A stretch of 64,000 nt of DNA from Actinacidiphila yanglinensis (GTDB lineage Bacteria > Actinomycetota > Actinomycetes > Streptomycetales > Streptomycetaceae): assembly GCF_900107965.1 (NCBI RefSeq), contig NZ_FNVU01000011.1, positions 186,001-250,000 of the forward strand, written 5' to 3'. The notes beneath the pieces are model-generated. The model was not told where the DNA came from. It made no database searches and worked only from the letters and a program-made list of their open reading frames with translations. Of the stretch, positions 50,458 through 59,659 are shown in pieces. The position numbers and the translations under genes are program-made. How positions within the stretch are numbered: position 1 is the stretch's first letter; each line of letters starts with the position of its first letter.

Positions 50458-51312
50458 TCAGTCCTTCTGCTCGGGCTCGCCGGCCACGACCCGCAGCAGG
50501 TGGGCAGCGGTGGCAGTCATCGCATCGCGAGCCGGGCGGAGATAGTGACGCGGGTCGACCACCGCCGGGTCGGCCGTGAGATGGTCGCGCACGGCGCTGG
50601 TGAAGGCAATGTTGAGTGCCGTGCCGATGTTGACCTTCGCCATTCCTGCGGCGACCGCCTGCCGTAGTTCGCCGTCGGACACGCCGGACGAACCGTGCAG
50701 GACCAGCGGCACGCCCACGAACTCCCTCAGCCGGCTGATGAGTTCGTGGTCGAGCCGGGCGGTGCGCTCGGTCATGGCGTGCGAGCTGCCGACGGCGACG
50801 GCGAGCGAGTCCACGCCGGTGGCGGCGACGAACGATGCCGCCTCCGCCGGGTCGGTGCGCACTCCCGGGGCGTGCGCGCCGTCCTTGCCGCCCACCTCGC
50901 CGAGTTCGGCCTCCACCCACACCCCGTGGGCGTGGGCCCACTCGGTGACCCGGGCGGTAGCGCGGACGTTCTGCTCATAGGGCAGGACCGACGCGTCGAA
51001 CATCACCGAGGTCACGCCTGCGGCGACGCCGGCGTGGACAAGCGCCTCGTCCTCCACGTGGTCGAGGTGGAGGGAGACGGGCACGGTGGCCGCCGCGGCG
51101 ACGGCTGCCGAGCCGGCGAGCACACCGTCGAGGAGGCCGCCGTGGAACTTCACGGCGTTCTCACTGATCTGGAGGATGACGGGCAGTCCGGTCCGCTCGG
51201 CGGCGGCGGTGATCGCCTCGGCGTGCTCCAGGGTGATCACGTTGAAGGCGGCCACGCCACCGCCGGACGCGTGCGCGGCGAGGACGAGTTCGGCGGTGGC
51301 GGCGGTGGGCAT
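50458..51312 (-). CDS. Class II (zinc) ketose-bisphosphate aldolase
   Basis: 284 residues of the fructose/tagatose-bisphosphate aldolase class II family, which splits ketose-1,6-bisphosphates into DHAP and an aldehyde. Key residues: AFNVITLEHAEA start, D84-H85 in LHLDHVEDE, E136/E139 in VEAELGEVGGKDG, zinc His H178 in SSHAMTE and H206 in LHGSSGV. It is not the housekeeping long FBA (about 340 aa). A SIS-domain gene precedes it on the same strand, as in amino-sugar operons (AgaS with AgaY/KbaY). GAGGAAG precedes the ATG. Confidence 0.9.
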   Translation of the reverse strand: MPTAATAELVLAAHASGGGVAAFNVITLEHAEAITAAAERTGLPVILQISENAVKFHGGLLDGVLAGSAAVAAAATVPVSLHLDHVEDEALVHAGVAAGVTSVMFDASVLPYEQNVRATARVTEWAHAHGVWVEAELGEVGGKDGAHAPGVRTDPAEAASFVAATGVDSLAVAVGSSHAMTERTARLDHELISRLREFVGVPLVLHGSSGVSDGELRQAVAAGMAKVNIGTALNIAFTSAVRDHLTADPAVVDPRHYLRPARDAMTATAAHLLRVVAGEPEQKD

Positions 51313-51497
51313 GCGGGCTTCCTCGGGGTCCGGGTCCCCCGGGGCAGGGCGAGGGGACCGGTGGCGCCGGCACACAACGTGCGGGCGATTCGGGCGGGTT
51401 GGTCAGCCGCGGGAGCGGTGGAAGGGAGGCTCGCGCGAGTGCGGAGCGAATCGGGTGTGCGTGCCGGTGACGGAGAGGAGGTGGCGGGAGATGACGT

Positions 51498-52388
51498 TCA
51501 GGGCAGGATGACCGAGCGGGTCAGGTTGCGCGGGCGGTCGGGGTCGTAGCCCTTGGCCTCGGCGATCGCGACGGCGACGCGCTGGGCGCGGACCAGGTCG
51601 GCGAGCGGGTCGACGGTGGGACGGTGCTCCAGGTGGCCGCCGACCGCGGCGATGCTGGCGTCCAGGCCCTCGGGCAGCGGGCCGAAGGACCAGGCGACGC
51701 GGCCCGGACCGGTGATGCTGATCGGGCCGTGGCGGTACTCCATCGCCGGGTACGCCTCGGTCCAGGCGCCGGCCGCCTCGCGCATCTTCAGGGCGGCCTC
51801 CTGCGCCAGGCCGTAGGTCCAGCCGGTGCCGAGGAAGGTGATCTGCTCGGCGGCGAGCGCCTCGGGCGCGAGGTCGGCGGTGACGGCGGCCCGGGCGTCG
51901 GAGATCGCTGTGGTGAGGTCCTCACCGAGGTGTGCGCGGAGCAGGGCCAGGGCGGTGGTGGCGAAGCGGGTCTGCACCACGGACTGCTCGTCGGCGAAGT
52001 CCAGGACGACGACCTCGTCGGCGGCCTGCATCACCGGGGTCTTCGGGTCGGCGGTGAGGGCGGTGACCGGGGTGGTGCCGAGCAACTGCTCGCAGGTCCT
52101 GAGCACTTCGGTGGTCGTGCCGGAGCGGGTGATCGCGAGCACCCGGTCGTAGCGGCGGCCGAGCGGGAACTCGGAGGCGGCGAAGGCGTCCGTCTCGCCC
52201 TGTCCGGTGTTCTCGCGCAGGGCGGCGAACGCCTGGGCCATGAACCAGGAGGTGCCGCAGCCGATGACCGCGACCCGCTCGCCGCGGGCGGGCAGCTTGC
52301 CGGACTGCTCCGGGGCGAGTTCGGCCGCGCGCTGCCAGCAGTCGGGCTGGGTGGCGATCTCGGTCGTGGTGAGGGACGGGGCGGCCAT
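51498..52388 (-). CDS. SIS-domain sugar isomerase (AgaS/GlmS-C-like)
   Basis: 296 residues made of two SIS folds without a glutaminase part. The phosphosugar-binding loops are GCGTSWFMAQA and ITRSGTTTEVLR in the first; FLGTGWTYGLAQEAALKMREAAGAWTEAYPAMEYRHGP in the second; the end RNLTRSVILP mirrors the GlmS C-terminus. It is probably an isomerase/deaminase for an amino-sugar phosphate. The next gene on the strand (185 bases on) is a class II aldolase, a pairing found in GalNAc/GlcNAc catabolism. GAGGAG precedes the ATG. Confidence 0.9.
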   Translation of the reverse strand: MAAPSLTTTEIATQPDCWQRAAELAPEQSGKLPARGERVAVIGCGTSWFMAQAFAALRENTGQGETDAFAASEFPLGRRYDRVLAITRSGTTTEVLRTCEQLLGTTPVTALTADPKTPVMQAADEVVVLDFADEQSVVQTRFATTALALLRAHLGEDLTTAISDARAAVTADLAPEALAAEQITFLGTGWTYGLAQEAALKMREAAGAWTEAYPAMEYRHGPISITGPGRVAWSFGPLPEGLDASIAAVGGHLEHRPTVDPLADLVRAQRVAVAIAEAKGYDPDRPRNLTRSVILP

Positions 52389-52733
52389 ACGGGCTCCTCG
52401 GGAAGGCGGGCGCGTTGGAACGCGGGCGGGTGCCATGCGCGTGCTTCGGTCAGTGTAGATGATTGATTCTGCTTGGAGTGAGGGAGTAATGAACAAGAGT
52501 GTGCAGATCGTGGATGTCGTCCCGCAGGCGGGAGCGTCCGCCCGCGGGGTGGCGGAAGGCGGCCTGGGGCGGGGGAGACGGCGCGGATCCGGGGTGCCTC
52601 CGAGGAGCGTGGGGGCTGGGTGTGACCTGCGTCTCAGCCGGCCGAGGGGGTGTCACATTCCGCGGCCGGCAGGGCTCATGGGGGTGAGGAGCGCGGCGAG
52701 GAGGAGAGCCGAAGCCGTCGAGACGAGGGGCAC
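52389..52733. other. Intergenic region between SIS gene and hemerythrin-like gene
   Basis: 345 bases between divergent genes, presumably holding both promoters. The AT-richer part around 52450-52500 is the likeliest promoter area. I saw no clear DasR-type (dre) site. A weak 82-codon frame from 52489 overlaps the hemerythrin start but is not convincing. Confidence 0.4.
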
Positions 52734-53381
52734 ATGACCGAGACCCAGCGCATCGTGACCGCCAACCGGCCGGACACGATCAACTTCACCGAGATGTACG
52801 TCACGCACGACGGATTCCGCCGTGACCTGGCGCGGTTCGCCGCGGCCGTGTCCGCGGGGCGGGGCGACGCCCCCGCGGTCCGGCAGGGGTGGCAGAACTT
52901 CAAGCGGCAGCTCGACGTCCATCACACCGTCGAGGATGCGTGGTTGTGGCCCCGGCTCAAGAATCTGGTGGCAGGGCGGCCGGACGACCTGTTGCTGCTG
53001 GAGGAGATGGAGGCGGAGCACGCGGTGCTCGACCCGCTGCTCGCCGAGGTCGAGCGGGCGCTGCATGCCGGTGCGGCCGAACTCCCGGTGCTGGTGCAGA
53101 AGTTGCGCGACACACTGGAGGTGCACCTTCGGCACGAGGAGGACGCCGCGCTGCCGTTGATCCAGTCGGTGATGACGCCCGCCGACTGGAAGGGGTTCTC
53201 CCGGGCGATGGCCCGCAAGCAGAAGCTCGGGGGCGCGTCGATATGGGTGCCGTGGATCACCGATGGGATGGCGCCGGCGGACGCGCGGAAGTTCCTGGCC
53301 CGGCTGCCCGCGCCGCTGCGCCTGCTGAACCGCCTGTCGTGGGACGGGCGGTACCGCAGTCGCGGGTTGTGGAGTTACTAG
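52734..53381 (+). CDS. Hemerythrin-like (HHE domain) protein
   Basis: 215 residues with a four-helix HHE cation-binding domain. His/Glu sets are in LDVHHTVEDAWLWPRL, EEMEAEHAVLDPLL and LEVHLRHEEDAALPLI. This could bind a di-iron centre and sense or scavenge O2, NO or peroxide. An extra C-terminal part of about 60 residues (WVPWITDGMAPADARKFLARLP) is typical of the actinobacterial group. RBS GAGGGG before the ATG. The convergent MarR gene lies 33 bases away. Confidence 0.87.
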   Translation: MTETQRIVTANRPDTINFTEMYVTHDGFRRDLARFAAAVSAGRGDAPAVRQGWQNFKRQLDVHHTVEDAWLWPRLKNLVAGRPDDLLLLEEMEAEHAVLDPLLAEVERALHAGAAELPVLVQKLRDTLEVHLRHEEDAALPLIQSVMTPADWKGFSRAMARKQKLGGASIWVPWITDGMAPADARKFLARLPAPLRLLNRLSWDGRYRSRGLWSY

Positions 53382-53414
53382 GCGTGGGCGGCCGGGCCGG
53401 GGCCGGCGGGTGGG

Positions 53415-53906
53415 TCAGTCCTCGGTGAGTTCGTCGGTGGCGATGCGTCCTGCCTTGGTGCTGCGCAGCAGGAAGTCGGCGATCATGACCAGTTCGGCGT
53501 CGTCGTACTCCGCGCAGACGTCGTCCATGGCGTGGCTGAGACCTGAGAGGAGGTAGGCGATCTCGGTTTCCTTCTCCTTGATCACCTGGACGAGTATCGC
53601 CCGGCGATCGCTCGGGTTGGGGGTGCGGATGACCCAGCCGCCGCGTTCCAGCCGGTCCAGCACACCGGTGAGCGTGGCGGGATGGAGACCCGCGCGCCGG
53701 GCCAGTGCTGTGGGGCCCATCGGCCCGTAGCGACTGACCAGGTCCAGGCACTCCAGGTCGGCGTCCCGGAGGTCCAGGTGCGCGCCGACCTGGTGGTTCA
53801 GCAGGGTGAGCTGCACGTTGAGGTCGTGCACGCTTTCCTTGATGCGGTTCGTCAGCCGCCTGCGCCGCCGTGCTGTCGAAGTCGCCCCGGACAGTGTGGA
53901 ATCCAT
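53415..53906 (-). CDS. MarR-family transcriptional regulator
   Basis: 163 residues with the winged-helix core YGPMGPTALARRAGLHPATLTGVLDRLERGGWVIRTPNPSDRRAILVQV (residues about 68-116), flanked by the helical dimerisation segments. The wing motif N-P-S-D-R-R is standard for MarR. The start codon follows GAGGG, which lies inside an inverted repeat. It is convergent with the hemerythrin-like gene. Ligand unknown. Confidence 0.9.
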   Translation of the reverse strand: MDSTLSGATSTARRRRRLTNRIKESVHDLNVQLTLLNHQVGAHLDLRDADLECLDLVSRYGPMGPTALARRAGLHPATLTGVLDRLERGGWVIRTPNPSDRRAILVQVIKEKETEIAYLLSGLSHAMDDVCAEYDDAELVMIADFLLRSTKAGRIATDELTED

Positions 53907-53910
53907 ACGC

Positions 53911-53929
53911 AACGATCCCTCGCATCGTT
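53911..53929. promoter_or_regulatory. Inverted repeat overlapping the MarR gene's ribosome-binding site
   Basis: AACGAT-N7-ATCGTT is a perfect 6+6 inverted repeat four bases before the start codon. The spacer contains the GAGGG Shine-Dalgarno sequence (53917-53921). It may be the self-operator of the MarR protein, or an RNA hairpin exposing the RBS in its loop. Confidence 0.6.
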
Positions 53930-54162
53930 TGCTCGCTCGCCGGGTAGGCCCATGGCCGCCCGTGCGATCGCCCGGCGGCGAGCGCGATGCCGGCAGGTGC
54001 TCGAAGCCTGACGGGGGCAGCTCAGGCGCACACCTTCTCACATCGCCCATTCGGGCTCGTAGCCCTTTCGGGCAAAACAATGCGGTGCTCCCGCCCGCTT
54101 GAGGGCGCGCGGGCGGGAGAGGAGATGCGCTGGTGAAGCACGGGGAAAGGAGAGGTGAGGGT

Positions 54163-55353
54163 TCAGCCCGCGACGATGCCCTCGCCGCCGGCGCCGCCCG
54201 GTACGGCCACGGATCCGATCGCGGTGAGCGAGCCGTTCGGACCCACCCGGAACGCGTCGACGGTGCCGGTCGCGCCGGTCTGCACGTAGAGGTCCCGGCC
54301 GTCGGTGGAGGCGGCCGCGTCCACGGTGCCCGGGTCGGTGGGGGTGGTGCCGAGCGCGGTGAGCGGGCCGTGCGGGTCGACCCGGTAGCCGGACAGGGTG
54401 CCGCTGCCGGCGTTGGAGGCGTACAGGTGGCTTCCGGTCGCGATCACCCAGCAGGTGGCCAGTTGACCGGTGGCCGTCACATGCGTCTGGACGAGCCGGC
54501 TGTCGCGGGTCAGGTCGAAGCCGGCGACGGCGTTCGGTCCGGCCTCGGTGACCTGGAGACTGCCCGTGCGGTCGAAGGTGAAGCCGAACGGCACCGCGTC
54601 GGGTACGGCGGTGACGACCGGGTGGGCGGACGGCGCGCCGAGCGGGTTCACCGGGAAGACGTCGATGCTGTTGGTGGCGGCCTTGGTGGTGATCACCAGC
54701 CGGGAGCCGTCGGGCGTGAAGGAGACCTGCCCCGGGGTGTGGGTGAACTGCGGGGTGGCGGTGGGGTCGAGGCCGAGCGCGCGGTGCCAGGACGGCACGG
54801 CGACCAGGTGGTTCCCGAGCCGGGCGAAGCCTTGGAGGGAGCCGCCGTCGAGGGCGTTGACGACGTAGACGAGGTTGTCGTGGAAGGTGACGCTCACCGG
54901 GAAGGTGCCGCCGGAGCCGATCACCTGGAGGCGTTGGAGGTGGTCGCCGTGGACGGTGAAGACGGTGAGGGTGTTGCTGCCGGCGTTGACCGCGTAGAGC
55001 AGGCCGTTGCCGCGGTCGTAGGCGAGCGAACCCTGAGAAGCGAGGTGGTCGACCTGCGAGCCGTCGAGGATGCCGCCCTTTCCGCCGGTCGGGTAGGCGC
55101 CGCTGGGGCTGAGGGTGCCGTCGGCCGCGCGGTGGTAGGCGAGAACGGTGTTCGCCGTGGGGTTGTCGCTCTGGACGAACACCGGGGCGCCGGCGCTCCG
55201 GCCGCCGCTGTGGGGTGAGGTGGCAGTGGCTGCCGTGGCGGCGGGAGCGGCGCCGAGGATCGCGGCAGCGGCGGCTGCGACGGCGCCGGCCGCCGCGATA
55301 CGGGTCGTACGAGTGGTGCGGCGGGTGCGGGGTTCGCGACTGACGATGGGCAT
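54163..55353 (-). CDS. Secreted beta-propeller protein (lactonase-like)
   Basis: 396 residues. The signal peptide (basic SREPRTRRTTRTTR, then an Ala-rich core with cleavage near AAPAATAA-TA) is followed by a repeated-blade protein: LAYDRGNGLLYAVNAGSNTLTVFTV, VTFHDNLVYVVNAL, VSFTPDGSRLVITTKAATNSIDVF, and similar blades. This fits the seven-bladed 6-phosphogluconolactonase/YVTN-like propeller class. Catalytic residues of true lactonases were not verified, so the activity is open. GAGGAG precedes the ATG. It is monocistronic; an AT-rich ATATAT patch at 55431 may belong to its promoter. Confidence 0.83.
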   Translation of the reverse strand: MPIVSREPRTRRTTRTTRIAAAGAVAAAAAAILGAAPAATAATATSPHSGGRSAGAPVFVQSDNPTANTVLAYHRAADGTLSPSGAYPTGGKGGILDGSQVDHLASQGSLAYDRGNGLLYAVNAGSNTLTVFTVHGDHLQRLQVIGSGGTFPVSVTFHDNLVYVVNALDGGSLQGFARLGNHLVAVPSWHRALGLDPTATPQFTHTPGQVSFTPDGSRLVITTKAATNSIDVFPVNPLGAPSAHPVVTAVPDAVPFGFTFDRTGSLQVTEAGPNAVAGFDLTRDSRLVQTHVTATGQLATCWVIATGSHLYASNAGSGTLSGYRVDPHGPLTALGTTPTDPGTVDAAASTDGRDLYVQTGATGTVDAFRVGPNGSLTAIGSVAVPGGAGGEGIVAG

Positions 55354-55572
55354 GGGTGCGGGACTCCTCGTGCGGAAGCGGCGATAAGGGGCCACCCGCA
55401 CGGCATGCGGCATCGACCGTCAACGTCCTCATATATCACGTGAGTTGACGACAGAGCTGCTTTGCGGGTGGGCCCTCACGCTAACGCCCGAGGGCAGGAG
55501 TCAAGGGGGACGAAACGGGTGAAAGGGCCGGCCGTCCCGGGTCCGTAAGGAATGGCCTCTCCGGTGGAAGGC

Positions 55573-56538
55573 TCAGGCGGCCCGGCGGTGTGCCCGGGTC
55601 CCGATGGCCTCGGGCGGCTGCGTGCCGGGCTCGTCCGCGGCCTCGCGCACGGCGCGGCTCCCGCCCTCGTTCCCCTCCTCGCTCTCGACGAGGTCCGCGG
55701 CCCGGTCCGCCCCGGCGATCTCCGCGCGGATCGCCGAGCAGGAGCGGCTGATCAGCCGGGACACGTGCATCTGGGAGATCCCGAGCTGGTCGGCGATCAT
55801 GCTCTGCGTCATCCCGCGGAAGAAGCGCAGGTAGAGGATGTGGCGCTCGCGCTCGGGGAGGCGGCACAGCTGCGGCTTCACCGCCTCCCGGTCGAGGACG
55901 ACGTCGAGGGCCGGGTCCGGGGCGCCCAGCGTGTCGGCCAGGGACATCGGCCCGGTGTCCACGGGCTGCCGGCACTGCGCGTCCAGCGAGAGCGAGCTGA
56001 AGCTGTCCAGTGCCTCCTGGCCGTCGGCGACCTCCTGCTCGGTCAGGCCCGCGTGCGCGGCGATCTCGGCCGCGGTGGGTTCCCGTCCCGGCCTGCTCTG
56101 CATCAGCTCCTGGTGGGCGACCCGGACCCGGGCCCGTAGCGCCTGCACCCGGCGCGGTACGTGCACCGACCACATGCAGTCGCGGAAGTGCCGCTTGATC
56201 TCGCCGTCGATCGTCGGCACCGCGTAGCTCTCGAAGGCGGTGCCTCGCGCAGGGTCGTATCGGCTCACCGCCTTGACCAGGCCGAGTGCGGCCACCTGGC
56301 GGAGGTCGTCCAGCGACTCGCCGCGGTTGCGGTAGCGGCCGGCCAGGCGGTGTGCCATCGGCAGCCAGTCGGTCGCTATCTGCTGGCGCAGCCGCTCCTT
56401 GGAGGCGCCGTCCGGCAGCCGGGCCAGGCGCCGGAAGGCCTCGGCGGTGTCGGGGGCGTCGTCGTGCGGGTGCCTCCCCCGTGGGGCGGGGGAGACACGC
56501 GCGGTGGTGGGGGTGGACGCGGAGACGGAAGAGGTCAT
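55573..56538 (-). CDS. RNA polymerase sigma factor, SigB/SigF family
   Basis: 321 residues, group 3 sigma factor. Region 2 (DDLRQVAALGLVKAVSRYDPARGTAFESYAVPTIDGEIKRHFRD, about residues 77-120), region 3 (PTAAEIAAHAGLTEQEV) and region 4 (LPERERHILYLRFFRGMTQSMIADQLGISQMHVSRLISRS, about 225-265) are all present. There are Pro/Thr-rich N-terminal and acidic C-terminal extensions. Streptomyces has many such stress/development sigma factors controlled by anti-sigma partners, but none is encoded next to this one. GAGGAG before the ATG. The 272 bases upstream hold no gene. Confidence 0.93.
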   Translation of the reverse strand: MTSSVSASTPTTARVSPAPRGRHPHDDAPDTAEAFRRLARLPDGASKERLRQQIATDWLPMAHRLAGRYRNRGESLDDLRQVAALGLVKAVSRYDPARGTAFESYAVPTIDGEIKRHFRDCMWSVHVPRRVQALRARVRVAHQELMQSRPGREPTAAEIAAHAGLTEQEVADGQEALDSFSSLSLDAQCRQPVDTGPMSLADTLGAPDPALDVVLDREAVKPQLCRLPERERHILYLRFFRGMTQSMIADQLGISQMHVSRLISRSCSAIRAEIAGADRAADLVESEEGNEGGSRAVREAADEPGTQPPEAIGTRAHRRAA

Positions 56539-56810
56539 CGATCACCAGCTCCTCGCACTACGACCCCACGGGGCTACGGGCGGTCACCGCCGGGGAGGGG
56601 GCCGAAAATGGTGTGCCCGGTCACCACTCCGGCAAACCATCACAAACGGTTCAAATGGTCCCAACCTGCCAGGCGTGTCATGACGCCCGCCGGCCGGCGC
56701 CGCAGGCTGTTCCAGCGCCCGGCGCCGTCATCTCCTCCGCCGCCCGGCCACTGTCTCCTCCACGGCCCGGCACCGCATCCTCCTCTCCGCGGAGCCGGCC
56801 CGGGCGAAGA

Positions 56811-57560
56811 TCAGGGCAGCTCCTTCAGGCCGGCGCCCGACAGCAGATACGCGGGGGCGATCGTGGTGGCCTCCGCCCGTACCAGGCTCACGACAGCCGC
56901 GCCGGCGGCCTCGGGGGTGAGCGGCTCGCCCAGCTGCCGGAGGTACTCCTCCTCGGTCTGGCCGCCACGTGCCGCGTACGCCTGGACCGCCGGGCGGCCG
57001 AGATCCGTGAGCGGGGTGATCTTCGGCAGGACCGCGGTGAAGGTGAGGTCCAGCCCGGACCGACGGGCCTCGTCCTGCGCGTACCCGGTGATGAGGCGCT
57101 GGGTCGCCTTCGCGCCCGCGTACCCGCCGCTGAGCGGGGAGCCGGCCAGCGCGGCGCCGCTGCTGATCACCACCACCCTCCCGCCCGGCTTCAGCGGTGC
57201 GCGCAGGATCTCCCGGAGCCAGTGGAACGTGATGCGCACGTCGGTCTGCCAGTTGGCGGAGAACGACTCCCAGGTGTGCTCATGGAGCGGGCGCAGGAGG
57301 GGAGTTGCCCCGGCCACCAGGACCACGTTCCGGGGGGCGTGGCGTTCGAGGAGAGCGGCCGATACCGCCGCCTCGGCCGCGTCGGCGGTCTCGTGACGGA
57401 TGCTGCCGGGCCCGTTCGCCGCCTCGGGGAACTCCGCGGCGGTGCGGGACACGGCGATCACCGGTGCGCCGTCCGCGGCGAAGGCCGCGGCGATGCCGCG
57501 GCCGAGGCCCCGGCTCGCACCGACGACGAGGGTGGTTCCGCGGGACGGGTCGTCGTTCAT
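56811..57560 (-). CDS. Short-chain dehydrogenase/reductase next to MFS exporter
   Basis: 249 residues. SDR cofactor motif GASRGLGRG near the N-terminus, catalytic Ser in VISSGAALAGS and YAGAK supplying Tyr/Lys. AVSRT after strand 2 suggests NADP(H). GGAGG lies before the ATG. It is on the same strand as the upstream drug exporter, 124 bases away, and may be in one transcription unit. The substrate is unknown. Confidence 0.87.
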   Translation of the reverse strand: MNDDPSRGTTLVVGASRGLGRGIAAAFAADGAPVIAVSRTAAEFPEAANGPGSIRHETADAAEAAVSAALLERHAPRNVVLVAGATPLLRPLHEHTWESFSANWQTDVRITFHWLREILRAPLKPGGRVVVISSGAALAGSPLSGGYAGAKATQRLITGYAQDEARRSGLDLTFTAVLPKITPLTDLGRPAVQAYAARGGQTEEEYLRQLGEPLTPEAAGAAVVSLVRAEATTIAPAYLLSGAGLKELP

Positions 57561-57684
57561 GGGTGTCCTCCAAGTCATGGGGTCCTGCTGGTCGGTGGCG
57601 CCCGTCGGGTCGGCGGCGCGTGGGTGCTGCCGGTGGCGCCGACCTCTTGCGGTCGAGTGGGGCCGCCGGCGGTGGCGTCGTACG

Positions 57685-59316
57685 TCAGTCGGCCACGAGT
57701 TCGGCCTCCCCCGCGTCCCCCGCCGCGCCGCTCCCCCCGCCCGCGCGGGCCGCCTCGGCCGCGGCCTTGGAGGGAGCGAGCACCGCCCACACCAGGCCCA
57801 GCGCCGCCATGGCCGCCGCGACGGCGATCGCCGGCCTGAACCCGTGGATGAACATCGCCCGGCTCGCGTATCCCCCGCCCTGGTGGACGAAGACGGCGGA
57901 CAGGATCGCCACACCGAACACGCCGCCCAGTTCGCGCAGCGCGCTGTTGGTGCCGGCCGCCACGGCCGTGTCGTCCACCGGGACCGCAGCGGTCACGGCG
58001 TTCGCGACGGTCGGGAAGCACATGGCCGTGCCCACGCCGGAGAAGACCAGGGGCGCGATCAGGGTGGGGTAGCCGACGCCGGTCCTGACCACCATCGCGA
58101 GCCAGACGAGCCCGCTGCCCTGCAGGAACATCCCGAGGACCATGAAGGGCTTGTTGCCGAACCGCTCGGACAGCAGGCCGGCGATCGGCGCGACGACCAC
58201 CGGCGTACCCGCCCAGACCAGGATGCGCACCCCGGCGCCGAGGGCCCCGTACCCCATGCCGATCTGGAGCAGCTGGGTGAGCATGAAGAGCGTTCCGATC
58301 AGGGACATCAGCTGGAAGAAGATCACCCCGTTCGCGGTGGTGAACTCCCGCGACCGGAAGTAGCCCAGCGGCACCATCGGGTATTGCGTGCGCCGTTCCC
58401 AGGCCAGGAAGGCGGCCACCACCAGCGCGCCCAGCGCCAGCGAGGTGACCACCTCGGCGCTGCCCCAGCCGACACCGGGCGCCCGCACCGGGCCCCAGGT
58501 CAGCCCGAACATGCCGAGCACCACCAATCCCAAGCCGACCAGGTCCAGTTGGGGTCGCGGGCCGTGGCTCTCGTTCATCTTCCGCAGCGAGAGCAGTGCC
58601 ACGGTGACGCCGATGGGGACGTTGATCCAGAAGATCCACTGCCACGACAGGCCCTGGATGAGCGCGCCGCCGACGAGTGGCCCGGCGGACACCCCGAGGC
58701 CGGTCACGCCGCCCCAGACGCCGATGGCCGCGCCCCGCTTCTCCCGGGGGAACGCGTCGCTGATCAGGGCGAGGGTCAGCGGGAGCACCGCGGCGCCGCC
58801 CGCTCCCTCGACCACCCGCGCGACGATGAGCTGCGAGGCGTTCTGCGACAGCGCGGCGCCCACCGAGGCGGCGGCGAACAGCAGCAGCCCGCCCGCGTAG
58901 AGGCGCCGCCGGCCGAACCGGTCGCCGAGCGCGGAACCGGTCAGCATCAGGCAGGCGAACGCCAGGTTGTAGGCGTTGATCGTCCACTCGAGGTCGGACA
59001 GGCTCGCGTGCAGGCGGGTCTGGAGCGTCGGCAGGGCCGTGGAGACCACGACCACGTCGAGGGCGGCGATGAAGCTGCCGATGGAGGCGAGGATCAGGGT
59101 CCAGGTCACGTTGGCGGGCCGCCCGGCCCCGGGGGAGCCGCCTGACCCGCCGGTCGCAACGGCACCCCGCGTCCTGCCGGTTCGGCCGGCCGCCCCGGTC
59201 GTGTCGGCCCTCGCGCTCCGGTGGCCCCTCCCGCTCCCGCCGGTCGCCCCGTTCCCGTGGGCCGCGGCGGGTGGCGTGCCGGCCCCCGCCGCGACCGTGT
59301 CCTTCGCTGACGACAT
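57685..59316 (-). CDS. MFS drug exporter, DHA2/EmrB-QacA family (14 TM)
   Basis: 543 residues. A hydrophilic Gly/Ala/Arg-rich N-terminus of about 65 residues precedes 14 predicted helices. The DHA2 signatures are present: LDVVVVSTALPTLQ in TM1, the loop motif GSALGDRFGRRRLYAGGLL, and motif C-like GVTGLGVSAGPLVGGALIQ in TM5. It is predicted to expel drugs or metabolites by proton antiport. The ATG is preceded by GGGAG; the reading frame continues upstream but without a start having a good RBS. The SDR gene follows downstream; no local TetR regulator is seen. Confidence 0.92.
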   Translation of the reverse strand: MSSAKDTVAAGAGTPPAAAHGNGATGGSGRGHRSARADTTGAAGRTGRTRGAVATGGSGGSPGAGRPANVTWTLILASIGSFIAALDVVVVSTALPTLQTRLHASLSDLEWTINAYNLAFACLMLTGSALGDRFGRRRLYAGGLLLFAAASVGAALSQNASQLIVARVVEGAGGAAVLPLTLALISDAFPREKRGAAIGVWGGVTGLGVSAGPLVGGALIQGLSWQWIFWINVPIGVTVALLSLRKMNESHGPRPQLDLVGLGLVVLGMFGLTWGPVRAPGVGWGSAEVVTSLALGALVVAAFLAWERRTQYPMVPLGYFRSREFTTANGVIFFQLMSLIGTLFMLTQLLQIGMGYGALGAGVRILVWAGTPVVVAPIAGLLSERFGNKPFMVLGMFLQGSGLVWLAMVVRTGVGYPTLIAPLVFSGVGTAMCFPTVANAVTAAVPVDDTAVAAGTNSALRELGGVFGVAILSAVFVHQGGGYASRAMFIHGFRPAIAVAAAMAALGLVWAVLAPSKAAAEAARAGGGSGAAGDAGEAELVAD

Positions 59317-59659
59317 AGCGCGTCGATCTCCCTTCCGCGCCGTCGCTTCCCGCGCCGGCGCACGCCGAACACCACGTCGGCGCGGCTGCGTCCGGCCTGG
59401 TGACGGATGGATGTGAGGGGATGCCGGGCATCGTGTGCGGATGACCGCCCCTGGGGATTCAGACCAGGCAGGCACGGGAAACTCACCGCTGGGCCGTCGC
59501 GCGGCCGCCACACGGCCATCCCGGTGCCGCCCGATACCGCTCGGTGCCGGAAAGGACTTTGCCAATCCGAGTCCAGGATTTCGCCTGGGCTGTGCGGATC
59601 ACCCCGAGGGCACGTGATGTCCTGGACATGTCACATCGGACCCCACTCGCGAGGTGCGC
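59317..59659. other. Intergenic region between MFS exporter and phospholipase D-like gene
   Basis: 343 bases separating divergent genes and holding both promoters. I see no convincing gene or palindromic operator. The part around 59560-59640 is less GC-rich and could hold the promoter of the phospholipase D-like gene. Confidence 0.35.

Noticed and set aside
52489..52737. 82-codon frame (MNKSVQIVDVV...) before the hemerythrin-like gene, ending in an ATGA overlap
   Set aside because: The first residues look plausible and a purine-rich sequence is near, but the spacing to ATG is too short and the rest is Arg/Gly-rich low-complexity with rare codons such as AGA and TGT.
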